Origin: UBA6080 sp964607515
GTDB taxonomy: Bacteria > Fermentibacterota > Fermentibacteria > Fermentibacterales > JCC-6
Assembly: GCA_964607515.1 (NCBI GenBank)
Contig: CAZSKU010000012.1
Coordinates: 8,168 to 72,167, forward strand
Length of the DNA: 64,000 nucleotides
Reading direction: 5' to 3'
Below, piece after piece: positions 41,804-50,736 of the stretch. The stretch's first letter is position 1, and each line of letters opens with the position of its first letter. Below the pieces are notes generated by a model that was given only the letters and a program-made list of their open reading frames with translations, was not told the origin of the DNA and searched no databases. Made by a program: the position numbers and the translations under genes.

Positions 41804-42729
41804 CATCGGCGGTCCGGAGGCAACCCGACTACCTGCGCCTCTCGGTCACGGATCGGTGCAACCTCCGGTGCATCTACTGCATGCCTCCGGGGGGAGTGCC
41901 CGAGGTGGCCCACGGCGACCTTCTGACCCTCGAGCAGACGGCCCGGCTGGTATGGACCATTCATGGGGTGCTGGGGCTCAGGAAGGTAAGGATCACCGGC
42001 GGAGAGCCCCTGGTGAGGAAGGGTGTGGCCGGCCTGATTTCCATCCTTCCCCGGGACCCGGAGATTGCCATGACCACCAACGGCATGCTGTTGTGCGAAC
42101 GTGTCGAGGAGCTGGCTGTGAACGGGCTTTCCCGGGTCAACGTGAGCCTCGACAGTCTCAGGGACGACGTCCTGAGGATGATCACCCGGCGGGAAGCCAG
42201 TCTGGAGGCCGTTGAAAGGGGGATACGGTGCGCCCAGAGGGCGGGGCTCGCACCGGTGAAGGTGAATTGCGTGGTCCTGAGGGGTATAAACGACGGCGAG
42301 CTGGCCCGGATGGTGGAATGGGGGGCCCGGATGGGGGTCCACGTGAGGTTCATCGAACACATGCCCCTGGCGGAGGGCGACCCGGTTCGGGAAACCGTGT
42401 TCCGGGATGAGATAGCCGAACTGGCGGGGGGAGGCTTTCCGGAGGGAGTGTCAGGCACCGAGGAGACCTGGACGAGGGGGGACGGATTGAGTTTTGGCGT
42501 TATCTCCCCCGTCTCGGGAAACCTCTGCAGGGAGTGCCGGAGGGTTAGGCTCACCGCCCAGGGGGTTTTCATGCCATGTCTTTCAGGCGTCGGGAAGGTT
42601 GACCTGAAGCCTCTGGTCCTATCCGGCGCCGGGCGGGAGGAAATCGAAAGGGCGGTGACTGAGGCGGTGAACAGGAAGCCTGAGCGGGGGGACTGCCGAT
42701 CCCTGCCCATGTGGAGCATAGGAGGATGA
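41800..42729 (+). CDS. moaA: GTP 3',8-cyclase MoaA
   Basis: MoaA is the radical SAM enzyme that starts molybdopterin synthesis by rearranging GTP, together with MoaC. The 309-residue protein has the N-terminal cluster motif CNLRCIYC within LRLSVTDRCNLRCIYCMPPG, VRITGGEPLVRKGV, VNVSLDSL, the C-terminal second cluster CRECRRVRLTAQGVFMPCL and the terminal Gly-Gly needed for activity. GTG 41800 overlaps the moeA stop. Confidence 0.96.
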   Translation: MTSAVRRQPDYLRLSVTDRCNLRCIYCMPPGGVPEVAHGDLLTLEQTARLVWTIHGVLGLRKVRITGGEPLVRKGVAGLISILPRDPEIAMTTNGMLLCERVEELAVNGLSRVNVSLDSLRDDVLRMITRREASLEAVERGIRCAQRAGLAPVKVNCVVLRGINDGELARMVEWGARMGVHVRFIEHMPLAEGDPVRETVFRDEIAELAGGGFPEGVSGTEETWTRGDGLSFGVISPVSGNLCRECRRVRLTAQGVFMPCLSGVGKVDLKPLVLSGAGREEIERAVTEAVNRKPERGDCRSLPMWSIGG

Positions 42730-42731
42730 CC

Positions 42732-43202
42732 ATGCCGGAGAACGGGCTTCATTTCGACGATTCGGGCAGACCCAGAATGGTGGACGTGACAGGGAAGGGG
42801 GTTACCGCCCGAACCGCGTCGGCCCGGGGTGAGATTATTCTGGGGCGGGCGGCGATGGAGGCCCTCGGGGCTCCCACGAAAGGGCCGGTGGAAACGACCG
42901 CGGCCATCGCAGGCATACAGGCCGCCAAGAGAACCTGGGAACTCATTCCCCTCTGCCATCCCCTTCCTCTGGACAAGGTCGACGTCCGTTTTCAGATTGA
43001 GGCTGATTCACTGGTATGCACATGCTCGGTGAAGGGTGAAGCCAGGACCGGCTACGAGATGGAAGCCCTCACCGGAGTTACCGTGGCGCTTCTCACCGTG
43101 TACGACATGCTGAAAGCCGTGGACCGGGATATGGTTATCATGGGTGTGAGGCTGGTTTCGAAGACCGGCGGGAAGAGCGGAGACTGGAGGCGCTCCGAAT
43201 GA
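42732..43202 (+). CDS. moaC: Cyclic pyranopterin monophosphate synthase MoaC
   Basis: MoaC converts the MoaA product to cyclic pyranopterin monophosphate. The 156-residue protein shows MVDVTGKGVTARTASARGEI, TKGPVETTAAIAGIQAAKRT, ELIPLCHPLPLDKVDV and EMEALTGVTVALLTVYDMLK with the conserved catalytic region KAVDRDMVIMGVRLVSKTGG. ATG 42732 was chosen because GGAGG at 42721-42725 has good spacing; ATG 42726 is too close to it. The next gene overlaps the stop. Confidence 0.96.
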   Translation: MPENGLHFDDSGRPRMVDVTGKGVTARTASARGEIILGRAAMEALGAPTKGPVETTAAIAGIQAAKRTWELIPLCHPLPLDKVDVRFQIEADSLVCTCSVKGEARTGYEMEALTGVTVALLTVYDMLKAVDRDMVIMGVRLVSKTGGKSGDWRRSE

Positions 43203-43693
43203 GTCCGTCCGGAACCTCCTTTTCGGTGCTTACCGTGAGTGATTCCTGTTCGGCGGGGGAGAGGGAAGACCTGAGCGGTCCCGAAATAGTCCGCATTCTT
43301 TCCTGTGCAGGGTACTCTCCGGTGGAGCTGGCGGTGGTTCCCGACGGCATCGAGCCCGTATCCGAAGCCCTGTCCAGGCTGTGCAAAGACGCATCCCTGG
43401 TGCTCACCACCGGCGGCACGGGTTTCTCCCCCAGGGACTTCACCCCCGAAGCCACCGCGTCGGTTTGTGAACGGCTGGTCCCTGGAATACCCGAAATGCT
43501 TCGGGCCAGGTCAGCCATGAAGACTCCCGCCGCCTGGCTGGGGCGCGGATGCGCCGGGATCAGGGGCGAAACCCTGGTGGTCAACCTGCCGGGAAGCGTG
43601 AAGGCCGTCGGAGAGTGTCTCGAGTTCCTGCTTCCCCTGCTTCCCCACGCCCTGGAAATCCTCCGGGGCATGGCCGGACGCTGCGGGGGCTGA
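43199..43693 (+). CDS. mogA: Molybdopterin adenylyltransferase MogA/MoaB family
   Basis: This enzyme activates molybdopterin with AMP before MoeA inserts molybdenum. The 164-residue protein contains FSVLTVSDSCSAGEREDLSG, LVLTTGGTGFSPRDFTPEAT and GETLVVNLPGSVKAVGECLEF, the standard MogA/MoaB motifs. ATG 43199 overlaps the moaC stop. It ends the cluster; moaD, moaE and moeB are not in the window. Confidence 0.94.
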   Translation: MSPSGTSFSVLTVSDSCSAGEREDLSGPEIVRILSCAGYSPVELAVVPDGIEPVSEALSRLCKDASLVLTTGGTGFSPRDFTPEATASVCERLVPGIPEMLRARSAMKTPAAWLGRGCAGIRGETLVVNLPGSVKAVGECLEFLLPLLPHALEILRGMAGRCGG

Positions 43694-43697
43694 GAGC

Positions 43698-43726
43698 TTG
43701 TCTTTCATCGTCACAGATTTTATGTA
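43698..43726 (+). promoter_or_regulatory. Candidate promoter with flanking inverted repeat
   Basis: TTGTCT (43698-43703) and TATGTA (43721-43726) are 17 bases apart in an AT-rich gap. CATCGTCAC (43706-43714) and GTGATGATG (43743-43751) form a nearly perfect inverted repeat across the -10 and start region, which could be an operator. Confidence 0.35.
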
Positions 43727-43761
43727 TTTGAACAGACGGTCAGTGATGATGGAGGCAGGCA

Positions 43762-45948
43762 TTGGCTTTTCTACCGGTCGCTACCCTTCGAATACTGCTG
43801 ATTCTGGGAGTTCACAGGATATCCAACCAGTGGATGGAACTGGTGGTGACCGACGACTGCTCCCGGGGCTGTCCGGGATCGGTCATGTCCCTGGTGGACC
43901 TGACATCCGGGATAGACCTGGTAACCCCGGGGCAGGAATTCTCCGCGGTAACGCTGGGCGATTGCAGACCCATGCCTGGAGAAGTGTACTTCACGGATTC
44001 CACAGCGGTCTTCGTATCCCCTGGCATTTCAGGGCCGTCGGGGAACGTGCCGGTTTCGGTCAGCATCTCTTACACCCTTGTGGAAAGAGATCTGGAGATC
44101 GTCTACCGCCTGCAGTTCCTGCAGGACGTGGAATTGACGGAACCTCTGGAGGCCGTCTTCGGCATTCGAGGCTGGGAGCAGGTTTTCATCGAGAACCAGA
44201 CCGGTCCGGACGACTCCTTCCCCCTTGACGGCAGCACGGGATTCCAGCGATTCAGCGGAAGCCAGATCGTCCGGCTGTCCGGAGGAACGAAACCCGGGAC
44301 GATGTTCCTCTTTCCCATCGTGCCCAAGGGGATATTCCGGATAGAAGACTCCGGATGTCCGGAGATCGGCCTCCTCTTCTTCGACACCGACCTTCCCAGG
44401 GAGAACTGCCAGGGGCCGGTCCTTCACTCGCTTGTGCCCGGCGGCGAGTCCAGGGAGTACTTCGCGAAGATCATCCTCGACCCCGGGTTCCGGCCCGTCT
44501 TCGTGGGGAATCACCCGGACGGGTACGAGCGAACCGCCTCCTGGATGATGGACGAACTCCCGTTCATCCATCCTGAGCAGGGCTACATCTGGGGATATTC
44601 CGAGACGCCGGACGGTCCCGAACCGGTCTCCGCGTCCATGATCAGGCTTCTCGAGGAGCATCCGGGGCTGAAGATGGACTGGCTGATCCTTCCCGACGCT
44701 ATTCTCACACCCAACCGCGACTCAGCCTGGGCGGAACCCGGCTGGGAATGGAGCTGGTCCCACTGGCACTGTACCTGGCGCATCTGCACCGAGGCCCCCG
44801 CGGAATACGTGCAGTGGCTCCGGAACATTCAGAGCCACGTGTACCCGTGGTCCGAAAGGATCACCATGGGGTGCCACGGATACCACCACACACCCAATGC
44901 CGATTCATCCTTCGGGGAGTTCCACGAGTTCATAACCTACGAGCCCTGGGAGCACCAGGAGAGGCTGTCCATGGCCATGGCGGACATCGCCGCGATGGGG
45001 CTGGATACGAACATGGTGAACGTGATCCGATTCCCCGGCCACAGAACTTCCCTCAGCGGGTTGTGGTCGGTGATAGATCACGGATTCGTCTTCTACTGCA
45101 ACGGCTTCAGACCCTACGACTGCTTCGCCGGGGAGCAGTTCTGGAACCAGTGGATAACAATGTTCCAGACTCCCCGGGGTAGAATATGGGGTTCGAACAC
45201 CGTCTGGTGGGCCGACATGGGGCAGTCCTACCTGTACGATTTCCTCAGTGTCGTAATGGATCGGGGGAAGTTCGGTCTGCTTGGAACGCACCCGATCGGC
45301 ATGCTGGCTGGAGGAGAGGACCCCGAGGCCTACCACAGGATAGACAGCGTCCTGACGTCCCTGGAGGAGGACTACCCCCATTTCGGCTGGCTGCTGCCCA
45401 TCGAGTATGGATCACATCTCGAGGCCTGCTACAACATATCCGTCCGGGGTGTCCGCAACCACGGCGGAATCCTGAGAATGGCGCTCGACGGCGAAATCCC
45501 ACAAGGTCTCACCTTCTGTGCCCTCCTCGATCCGCGGGACGTGGTGGAACTGGTCACCCTGGACGGTCTACCGCTGGACTGGGAGGTGAGGGACGGATGC
45601 CGGCTCTTCGCAGTGTCGAACCGGCGGGATCCCGGAGAGCATCTTCTGGAGATCCGGCTGAATCCGGAGAGGTTCGACAATCCCGATTACTCGGCTGCAT
45701 CGCTGATCTCCGTGAATCCCTCTTTATCCGGGAATCTCCGGATCGGAGTGCTCGGCGGACCGCCGTCGGAACCGGTGCCCGTCAGGGTTTTCGATCTGGC
45801 GGGAAGGATGGTGTTCAGCGGCGACGTGGACATGAGTTCCGGAAGGGCTTCCATTCGGGTCCCGGGAGGCCTTCCCTCCGGGGTTTACGCGGTCAGGGCG
45901 GTCATAGCCGGCAGCCCCTGCTCCGCGGAGGCGGTGCTGCTGCGCTGA
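43762..45948 (+). CDS. Secreted NodB-like protein with C-terminal sorting domain
   Basis: The 728-residue protein begins at TTG 43762 (GGAGG upstream) with a hydrophobic signal-like segment (LPVATLRILLILGVH). The middle part resembles polysaccharide-deacetylase (NodB) folds: WLILPDAI, MGCHGYHHTPNADSS with a His pair, and VNVIRFPGHRTSLSGLW. The last ~85 residues (VNPSLSGNLRIGVLGGP, VPVRVFDLAGRMVFSGD, LPSGVYAVRAVIAG) match type A sorting domains of the type IX secretion system. Which substrate it acts on is unknown; the catalytic metal ligands would need alignment. Confidence 0.78.
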   Translation: MAFLPVATLRILLILGVHRISNQWMELVVTDDCSRGCPGSVMSLVDLTSGIDLVTPGQEFSAVTLGDCRPMPGEVYFTDSTAVFVSPGISGPSGNVPVSVSISYTLVERDLEIVYRLQFLQDVELTEPLEAVFGIRGWEQVFIENQTGPDDSFPLDGSTGFQRFSGSQIVRLSGGTKPGTMFLFPIVPKGIFRIEDSGCPEIGLLFFDTDLPRENCQGPVLHSLVPGGESREYFAKIILDPGFRPVFVGNHPDGYERTASWMMDELPFIHPEQGYIWGYSETPDGPEPVSASMIRLLEEHPGLKMDWLILPDAILTPNRDSAWAEPGWEWSWSHWHCTWRICTEAPAEYVQWLRNIQSHVYPWSERITMGCHGYHHTPNADSSFGEFHEFITYEPWEHQERLSMAMADIAAMGLDTNMVNVIRFPGHRTSLSGLWSVIDHGFVFYCNGFRPYDCFAGEQFWNQWITMFQTPRGRIWGSNTVWWADMGQSYLYDFLSVVMDRGKFGLLGTHPIGMLAGGEDPEAYHRIDSVLTSLEEDYPHFGWLLPIEYGSHLEACYNISVRGVRNHGGILRMALDGEIPQGLTFCALLDPRDVVELVTLDGLPLDWEVRDGCRLFAVSNRRDPGEHLLEIRLNPERFDNPDYSAASLISVNPSLSGNLRIGVLGGPPSEPVPVRVFDLAGRMVFSGDVDMSSGRASIRVPGGLPSGVYAVRAVIAGSPCSAEAVLLR

Positions 45949-48639
45949 TCAGTCCCGGCTGCCGTTTATCTCCTTCCACACCTCCACCAGCCCCTCCTCC
46001 CCGGGTTCCTGGCTCCAGCGCCTGTTCACGAAAAGGTTCACCATCCTGTTGTTGGATGAGGTGGTCTGAGCCTCTATCCGTCTGGCTCCCCAGTCCCTGG
46101 CTATCTTCTCGCAGAAGTCCGTGAGGATTCCCCCGAGGCCCATGTTCTGCCAGGGGTCGCCCACCAGAACCGCGTACTCGGCGGTTTCCATTCCCGGATC
46201 CGCCACCAGCCTTCCCACTCCGAGGAGCTTTCTGGCGCCGTCGTGTTCCAGCTCCGCCACGATTGCCAGTTCCCTGTCATAGTCTATGTAGCAGTGTCTG
46301 ACAGCCGCCTCGTGGGTTGCCCAGTGGTAGAAGAACCTGAACCTGGAGTAGATGGATTCCCGGGAGCAGGAGCCCAGCAGCTCCAGCCACATGGGTTCGT
46401 CCTCCGGGCGGATCGGCCGCAGGAGCACCCGGGTGCCGTCCTTCATGACCGCGGTTTCCACGAACTCTTCCGGATAGGGCCGCAGCGCCAGGTGACCGAA
46501 GGGTTTTCCGGGTACTGCGCCGGGGTCCACCAGTGCCCTGGCGTCCAGGGCAAGAGCGCCGTTTTCATCGACCAGCAGCGGGTTGATGTCCATCTCCCTG
46601 ATCGCCGGGTTGTCGCTGGCGATGTAGGAGAGCCTCATCACGGTGGTGACAAGGGCGTCCATGTCCACCCCGGGCCTTCCCCGGTAGCCCTTCAGCAGAG
46701 GCAGTATTCGAAGCTGCTCCAGCATCCGCATCACCAGGGTCTCGTTCAGCGGCGGGAACCCCAGGGCCCTGTCTTCAAGGATCTCCGCGTTGACCCCCCC
46801 GGCTCCCAGCATGATCACCGAACCGAACACCGGATCCCGCTTGAAGCCCGCTATCATCTCCACACCCTGGAAGACGTTGGCCATCTTCTGCACCGTAACC
46901 CCCCGGATAAGCGCTCCCGGCTTCCATTCCGCAGCCCTCTTCACGATCCTGTCGAAAGCCGTCCTCACCTGAAGGTGGTCTTCGAGGTTCAGCTCCACGC
47001 CGCCCGCCTCGGATTTGTGCGTGATGTCCGGGGAATCGAGCTTCAGCACCACCGGGTATCCCGTTTTCTCCGCGGCGGCCACCGCATCGTCAGGCCCCTT
47101 CGCAGGCACCGGCAGGGTGGAGGAAATCCCGTAGAACTCGAGGATACGCTTGGAGTCGGTCTCCGATAGCATTTTCGTGTTCTGCGCGGGAAGACCGTCG
47201 AGGAAAGCTGAAGCTTTGCCGCGGCCTTCCGAAAGATCGAGCCTGATGTCCCGGGGAGTCTGGTGAAGGGATTCTAGGTTGCGGGAATAACTCACCAGAG
47301 TCATGAAAGCTTCGACGGCCTGTTCAGGGGTGTCGTAGACCGGAATACCGCACTCAGCAAGTATCCTGGCTCCCTCCCTGACCGTCTCTCCCCCCATCCA
47401 GGCCGCCAGAACGGGCTTCCTTGAGCTTTCCGAGAGCTTGCCAATGGATTTAGCGACACCGTCGGGTTTTGTCATGGCCTGGGGTGTAAGGATCACCAGC
47501 AGCGCGTCCACCCCCTTGTCCGCCAGAACCAGAGAGGATGCCTTCTCATAGCGCTTCGTGTTGGCGTCACCCAGGATGTCCACCGGGTTCCCGCCGGACC
47601 AGAAGCCCGGAAGGCACTCGTCCAGTGCGGACACGGTCTCTCCGGACAACTCCGCAAGCGACCCGTTTCCCGCCATGAGCGCGTCCACCGCCATCACACC
47701 GGGACCTCCGGCATTGGACACTATTCCCAGCCTTGGTCCCTTTGGAATCCTCTTTCGCCCGATGAGTTCGGCGCATCCGAATATTCCGCCCACGTTAAGC
47801 ACCCGGGCCATGCCCGCCCGGGAGAAGGCCGCGTCGTACACCGAATCCTCCGAGACCATGGCCCCCGTATGGGAAGCGGCCACGGCGGCGGATCTGGGAA
47901 AACGGCCCGCCTTGTACACGATGATGGGTTTTGTTCTGGCGAACGCCCTGGAGGCGGTCATGAACCTTCTGGCCCTGGTCACCGATTCCACGTAGAGGAT
48001 TATGGATTCGGTGGACTCGTCTTCGCCGAAGTAGTCAATCAGGTCGGCGAAATCAACATCCAGGGCATTTCCCACCGAGACGAAGGCCGAGAAGCCGATT
48101 TTTTCCTGCCTGGCCCAGTCCAGCACCGAGGTGCACAGTGCGCCGGACTGGCTGATGAAGGCCACGCTTCCCTTTTCAGGCATGGCGGGGGCGAAGCTGG
48201 CGTTGAGGTTCGCCGAAGGGACTATGACCCCCAGGCAGTTGGGCCCAAGCACCCTCATCTCAGGATTGTCCCTGAGTATGCCCTCCAGGTTCCGCTGCAT
48301 GGCAGCCCCTTCGGGCCCTGATTCCCCGAAGCCGGCGGACATGATGATGACGCCTCTGACGCCGGCCGCGGCACACTCCCTCAGGATGCCCTCCACCTCG
48401 CCCGCCGGGGAACACACCGTCACCAGGTCGGGAGTTCTGGGAAGGGACCCGATGGATGGGTAGCATGGAACCCCCAGGACCGCTTCGCTGCCGGGATTCA
48501 CAGGGTACACCACACCCCGGAAGGCGCTCCCCACCAGGTTCCTCAAAACCCTCCCCCCGACGCTGTTGGGGTTGATGGTGACTCCGGTGATGGCGATTCT
48601 CGTGGGTTTCAGAATGCTGTCCAGACCGTGAACGTTCAT
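45949..48639 (-). CDS. NDP-forming acyl-CoA synthetase fused to GNAT domain
   Basis: The 896-residue protein combines the alpha and beta subunits of ADP-forming acyl-CoA synthetase and a C-terminal acetyltransferase, the layout of Pat/PatZ protein acetyltransferases. Features are ITGVTINPNSVGGRVLRNL and CSPAGEVEGILRECAAAGV (CoA-binding), VLGPNCLGVIVPS, SHTGAMVSEDSVYDAAF with the phospho-His loop, the ATP-grasp segment YPVVLKLDSPDITHKSEAGG, and GNAT motif VGDPWQNMGLGGILTDFC near the end. ATG 48639 has GGAGG upstream; the frame is open further without similarity. Confidence 0.9.
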   Translation of the reverse strand: MNVHGLDSILKPTRIAITGVTINPNSVGGRVLRNLVGSAFRGVVYPVNPGSEAVLGVPCYPSIGSLPRTPDLVTVCSPAGEVEGILRECAAAGVRGVIIMSAGFGESGPEGAAMQRNLEGILRDNPEMRVLGPNCLGVIVPSANLNASFAPAMPEKGSVAFISQSGALCTSVLDWARQEKIGFSAFVSVGNALDVDFADLIDYFGEDESTESIILYVESVTRARRFMTASRAFARTKPIIVYKAGRFPRSAAVAASHTGAMVSEDSVYDAAFSRAGMARVLNVGGIFGCAELIGRKRIPKGPRLGIVSNAGGPGVMAVDALMAGNGSLAELSGETVSALDECLPGFWSGGNPVDILGDANTKRYEKASSLVLADKGVDALLVILTPQAMTKPDGVAKSIGKLSESSRKPVLAAWMGGETVREGARILAECGIPVYDTPEQAVEAFMTLVSYSRNLESLHQTPRDIRLDLSEGRGKASAFLDGLPAQNTKMLSETDSKRILEFYGISSTLPVPAKGPDDAVAAAEKTGYPVVLKLDSPDITHKSEAGGVELNLEDHLQVRTAFDRIVKRAAEWKPGALIRGVTVQKMANVFQGVEMIAGFKRDPVFGSVIMLGAGGVNAEILEDRALGFPPLNETLVMRMLEQLRILPLLKGYRGRPGVDMDALVTTVMRLSYIASDNPAIREMDINPLLVDENGALALDARALVDPGAVPGKPFGHLALRPYPEEFVETAVMKDGTRVLLRPIRPEDEPMWLELLGSCSRESIYSRFRFFYHWATHEAAVRHCYIDYDRELAIVAELEHDGARKLLGVGRLVADPGMETAEYAVLVGDPWQNMGLGGILTDFCEKIARDWGARRIEAQTTSSNNRMVNLFVNRRWSQEPGEEGLVEVWKEINGSRD

Positions 48640-48740
48640 GCTTGATGCCTCCGGTGGAGCGGAACTATTCCGATTAAGGGAATACACTGGTTCCTTTGCC
48701 GGAAATATGTTCACACCTGTTGCCCGGGGAGGTATGTCAT

Positions 48741-49607
48741 CTGAAACGGAACATTGCATCGAGCCGGGAGTCCGCCCCCAAGATGCTGCTCCTGTTGGCT
48801 GCCGCGGTATGGGGGCTGGCCTTCACCGCACAGAGGGCCGGAATGGAGCACATGGGTCCCCTGGCGTTCAACGGATTGCGGTTCCTGCTGGGCTCCCTGG
48901 TGCTGATTCCGTTCTTCCGGTCGGGAGTGACCCGGAGGATTCTTCGACCCTCCCTTGCCGCGGGCCTCCTGCTGTTTTGCGGCGCCTCACTTCAACAGTG
49001 GGGAATAGTTCACACCACCGCCTCCAGGGCGGGATTCATAACAGGGCTGTACATCGTGTTCGTGCCACTGATAGGAGCCCTCCAAGGCGACCGCGAGCCC
49101 GCGACCGCGTGGGCGGGATTCTGGGTGTCTCTCGCGGGGCTTTACCTTCTGAGTTTCAGGGGGGGGTTCGGAGCGGTGAATCCGGGCGATGTGCTGGTCC
49201 TTTTGGGGGCATTGGCCTGGGCCTTTCACGTCCGCCTCATCGGATCCCTGGCGGGTTCCCATCCGCCGGGAAGCCTTGCCCTCTGCCAGTTCGCCGTGTG
49301 CGGCCTTCTCAGTCTCCTTTCGGCGGTGGCGGCGGGAGAGTCGTTCCGGGGCGTCCCGCGGACCCTGCTTCCCCTGGGCTACAGTGGATTTTTGTCGGTG
49401 GGCCTTGCCTTCACCCTCCAGGTGTTCGGCCAGAAACGGGTCAGACCTTCAGCCGCCGGCTCCATCATGGCTCTGGAGTCGGTCTTCGCCGCCCTGGGAG
49501 GGTGGCTGGTGCTGGGGGAATCGTTCACCTCCGTCGAGGCAGCCGGGTGCTTCCTGATGTTCTCTGGAACCCTTCTGGCTGCGGGAGGTTCGGGCTCCCC
49601 TCATTGA
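48741..49607 (+). CDS. EamA/DMT family transporter (CTG start possible)
   Basis: The protein has ten hydrophobic segments in two EamA repeats (MLLLLAAAVWGLAFTAQRAG with FNGLRFLLGSLVLIPFF, and VNPGDVLVLLGALAWAFHVR with SIMALESVFAALGGWLVLGE). Such proteins export metabolites; the substrate is unknown. The first ATG in frame (48783) begins inside the first helix and lacks a ribosome-binding site. CTG 48741, preceded by GGGGAGG at eight bases, adds a basic N terminus (KRNIASSRESAPK) and is preferred; TTG 48696 is another option. From CTG the protein has 288 residues. Confidence 0.85.
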   Translation: MKRNIASSRESAPKMLLLLAAAVWGLAFTAQRAGMEHMGPLAFNGLRFLLGSLVLIPFFRSGVTRRILRPSLAAGLLLFCGASLQQWGIVHTTASRAGFITGLYIVFVPLIGALQGDREPATAWAGFWVSLAGLYLLSFRGGFGAVNPGDVLVLLGALAWAFHVRLIGSLAGSHPPGSLALCQFAVCGLLSLLSAVAAGESFRGVPRTLLPLGYSGFLSVGLAFTLQVFGQKRVRPSAAGSIMALESVFAALGGWLVLGESFTSVEAAGCFLMFSGTLLAAGGSGSPH

Positions 49608-49659
49608 CCGCGGCCCCCTGCACTCTTATTCATGCTCGAAGCGCCGGGAGGCCTGATAG

Positions 49660-50736
49660 TTGAAACTGCTCTGCACCGCCGATCTTCACCTGGGAAGAAG
49701 CATACCCCTTCCAGAGGATGTTTCCCAGGATGCCCATGGTCCTTCCAGGGCTTGGCGGCTCATCTGCGACATTGCGGTGGACGAGAGGGTGGATGCCCTG
49801 CTAATAGCCGGGGACGCCATAGATTCGGAGAAGAGTTACGCCGAGGGCATGGCGGTATTCCGGAACGGTCTCAGAAGGCTCCAGACTGCGGGCGTCCCGG
49901 TGATCCTGACCGCCGGCAACCATGACTGGAACCTCCTGGCCGAGGCAGCCATGGGCTTTCCCGGGGTTGTTCCCCTTGGTCTCTCCGGACGCTGGGAAAC
50001 CCATTCGCTTGGCGACGTGACAATCCTGGGATGGTCCTTTCCCGGAAGACATCACAGGGAGTCGCCCATGACGGGCTTCCCGGATATCCTTCCGGAAAAG
50101 ACGGTCGGCCTTCTCCACTGCGACCTGGACTCCGGGGGCGGTCTCTACGCGCCGGTTAGGACCGGTGAGCTGGAGTCCAGGCCCGTAGCCAAATGGGTGC
50201 TCGGCCACATGCACTCCCCTCTGGACACGGACAGGCTTTTCTACCCCGGTTCGCCGCTGGGTCTCAACGCCGGGGAGACCGGGCCGAGAAGCGTGGTGAT
50301 GCTGGACACCGATATGATGAGCTGCCGAAGGATTCCCATGGCGGTGCTGGAGTGGAAGCTGGTTTCCATCACCGAAGACGACCTTCTGGATCCCGAAGAG
50401 CGGATTTCCTCCGCGGTGGAGCGGGTTCTCGGCGCCGAGGCGGGATCCGTGCTCACGGGATTCAGGGTTCTTTTCCAGGGAAGAACCGCCAGAAGCAGGG
50501 ATTTCAGGAAGGCCGCAGCCTCCCTGGACAACGCCGCTTTTCCCGGCTTTTTTATCCAGCAGGCCATTGATGAGACGAAACCTCTGCTGGATATCGCGGC
50601 TCTGGCGGAGGGAAAGAAGATGAGTTCGCTGTTGGCGGCGGAGGTGCTGGCCATGGATCCCCGGAGTGAGGACTACTCCGTGGGTGTAGAACTGCTGGAG
50701 GAACTCCTGGAGCGGGAGCGGGGATTTGAGGATTAG
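49660..50736 (+). CDS. SbcD/Mre11-like metallophosphoesterase
   Basis: The 358-residue protein has the calcineurin-like phosphoesterase motifs: CTADLHLGRS (residues ~4-13), LLIAGDAIDSEKS, ILTAGNHDWN and LHCDLDSGG with WVLGHMHSPL. This is the nuclease subunit pattern of SbcD/YhaO. TTG 49660 has GGGAGG upstream. The gene overlaps the following SMC-like ATPase gene by 11 bases; together they form a nuclease-ATPase pair for processing DNA ends. Confidence 0.9.
   Translation: MKLLCTADLHLGRSIPLPEDVSQDAHGPSRAWRLICDIAVDERVDALLIAGDAIDSEKSYAEGMAVFRNGLRRLQTAGVPVILTAGNHDWNLLAEAAMGFPGVVPLGLSGRWETHSLGDVTILGWSFPGRHHRESPMTGFPDILPEKTVGLLHCDLDSGGGLYAPVRTGELESRPVAKWVLGHMHSPLDTDRLFYPGSPLGLNAGETGPRSVVMLDTDMMSCRRIPMAVLEWKLVSITEDDLLDPEERISSAVERVLGAEAGSVLTGFRVLFQGRTARSRDFRKAAASLDNAAFPGFFIQQAIDETKPLLDIAALAEGKKMSSLLAAEVLAMDPRSEDYSVGVELLEELLERERGFED

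Noticed and set aside
48638..49663. Alternative frame over the EamA gene using ATG 48734
   Set aside because: The ribosome-binding site is only one base from that ATG and the product lacks the clear ten-helix pattern of the overlapping frame.
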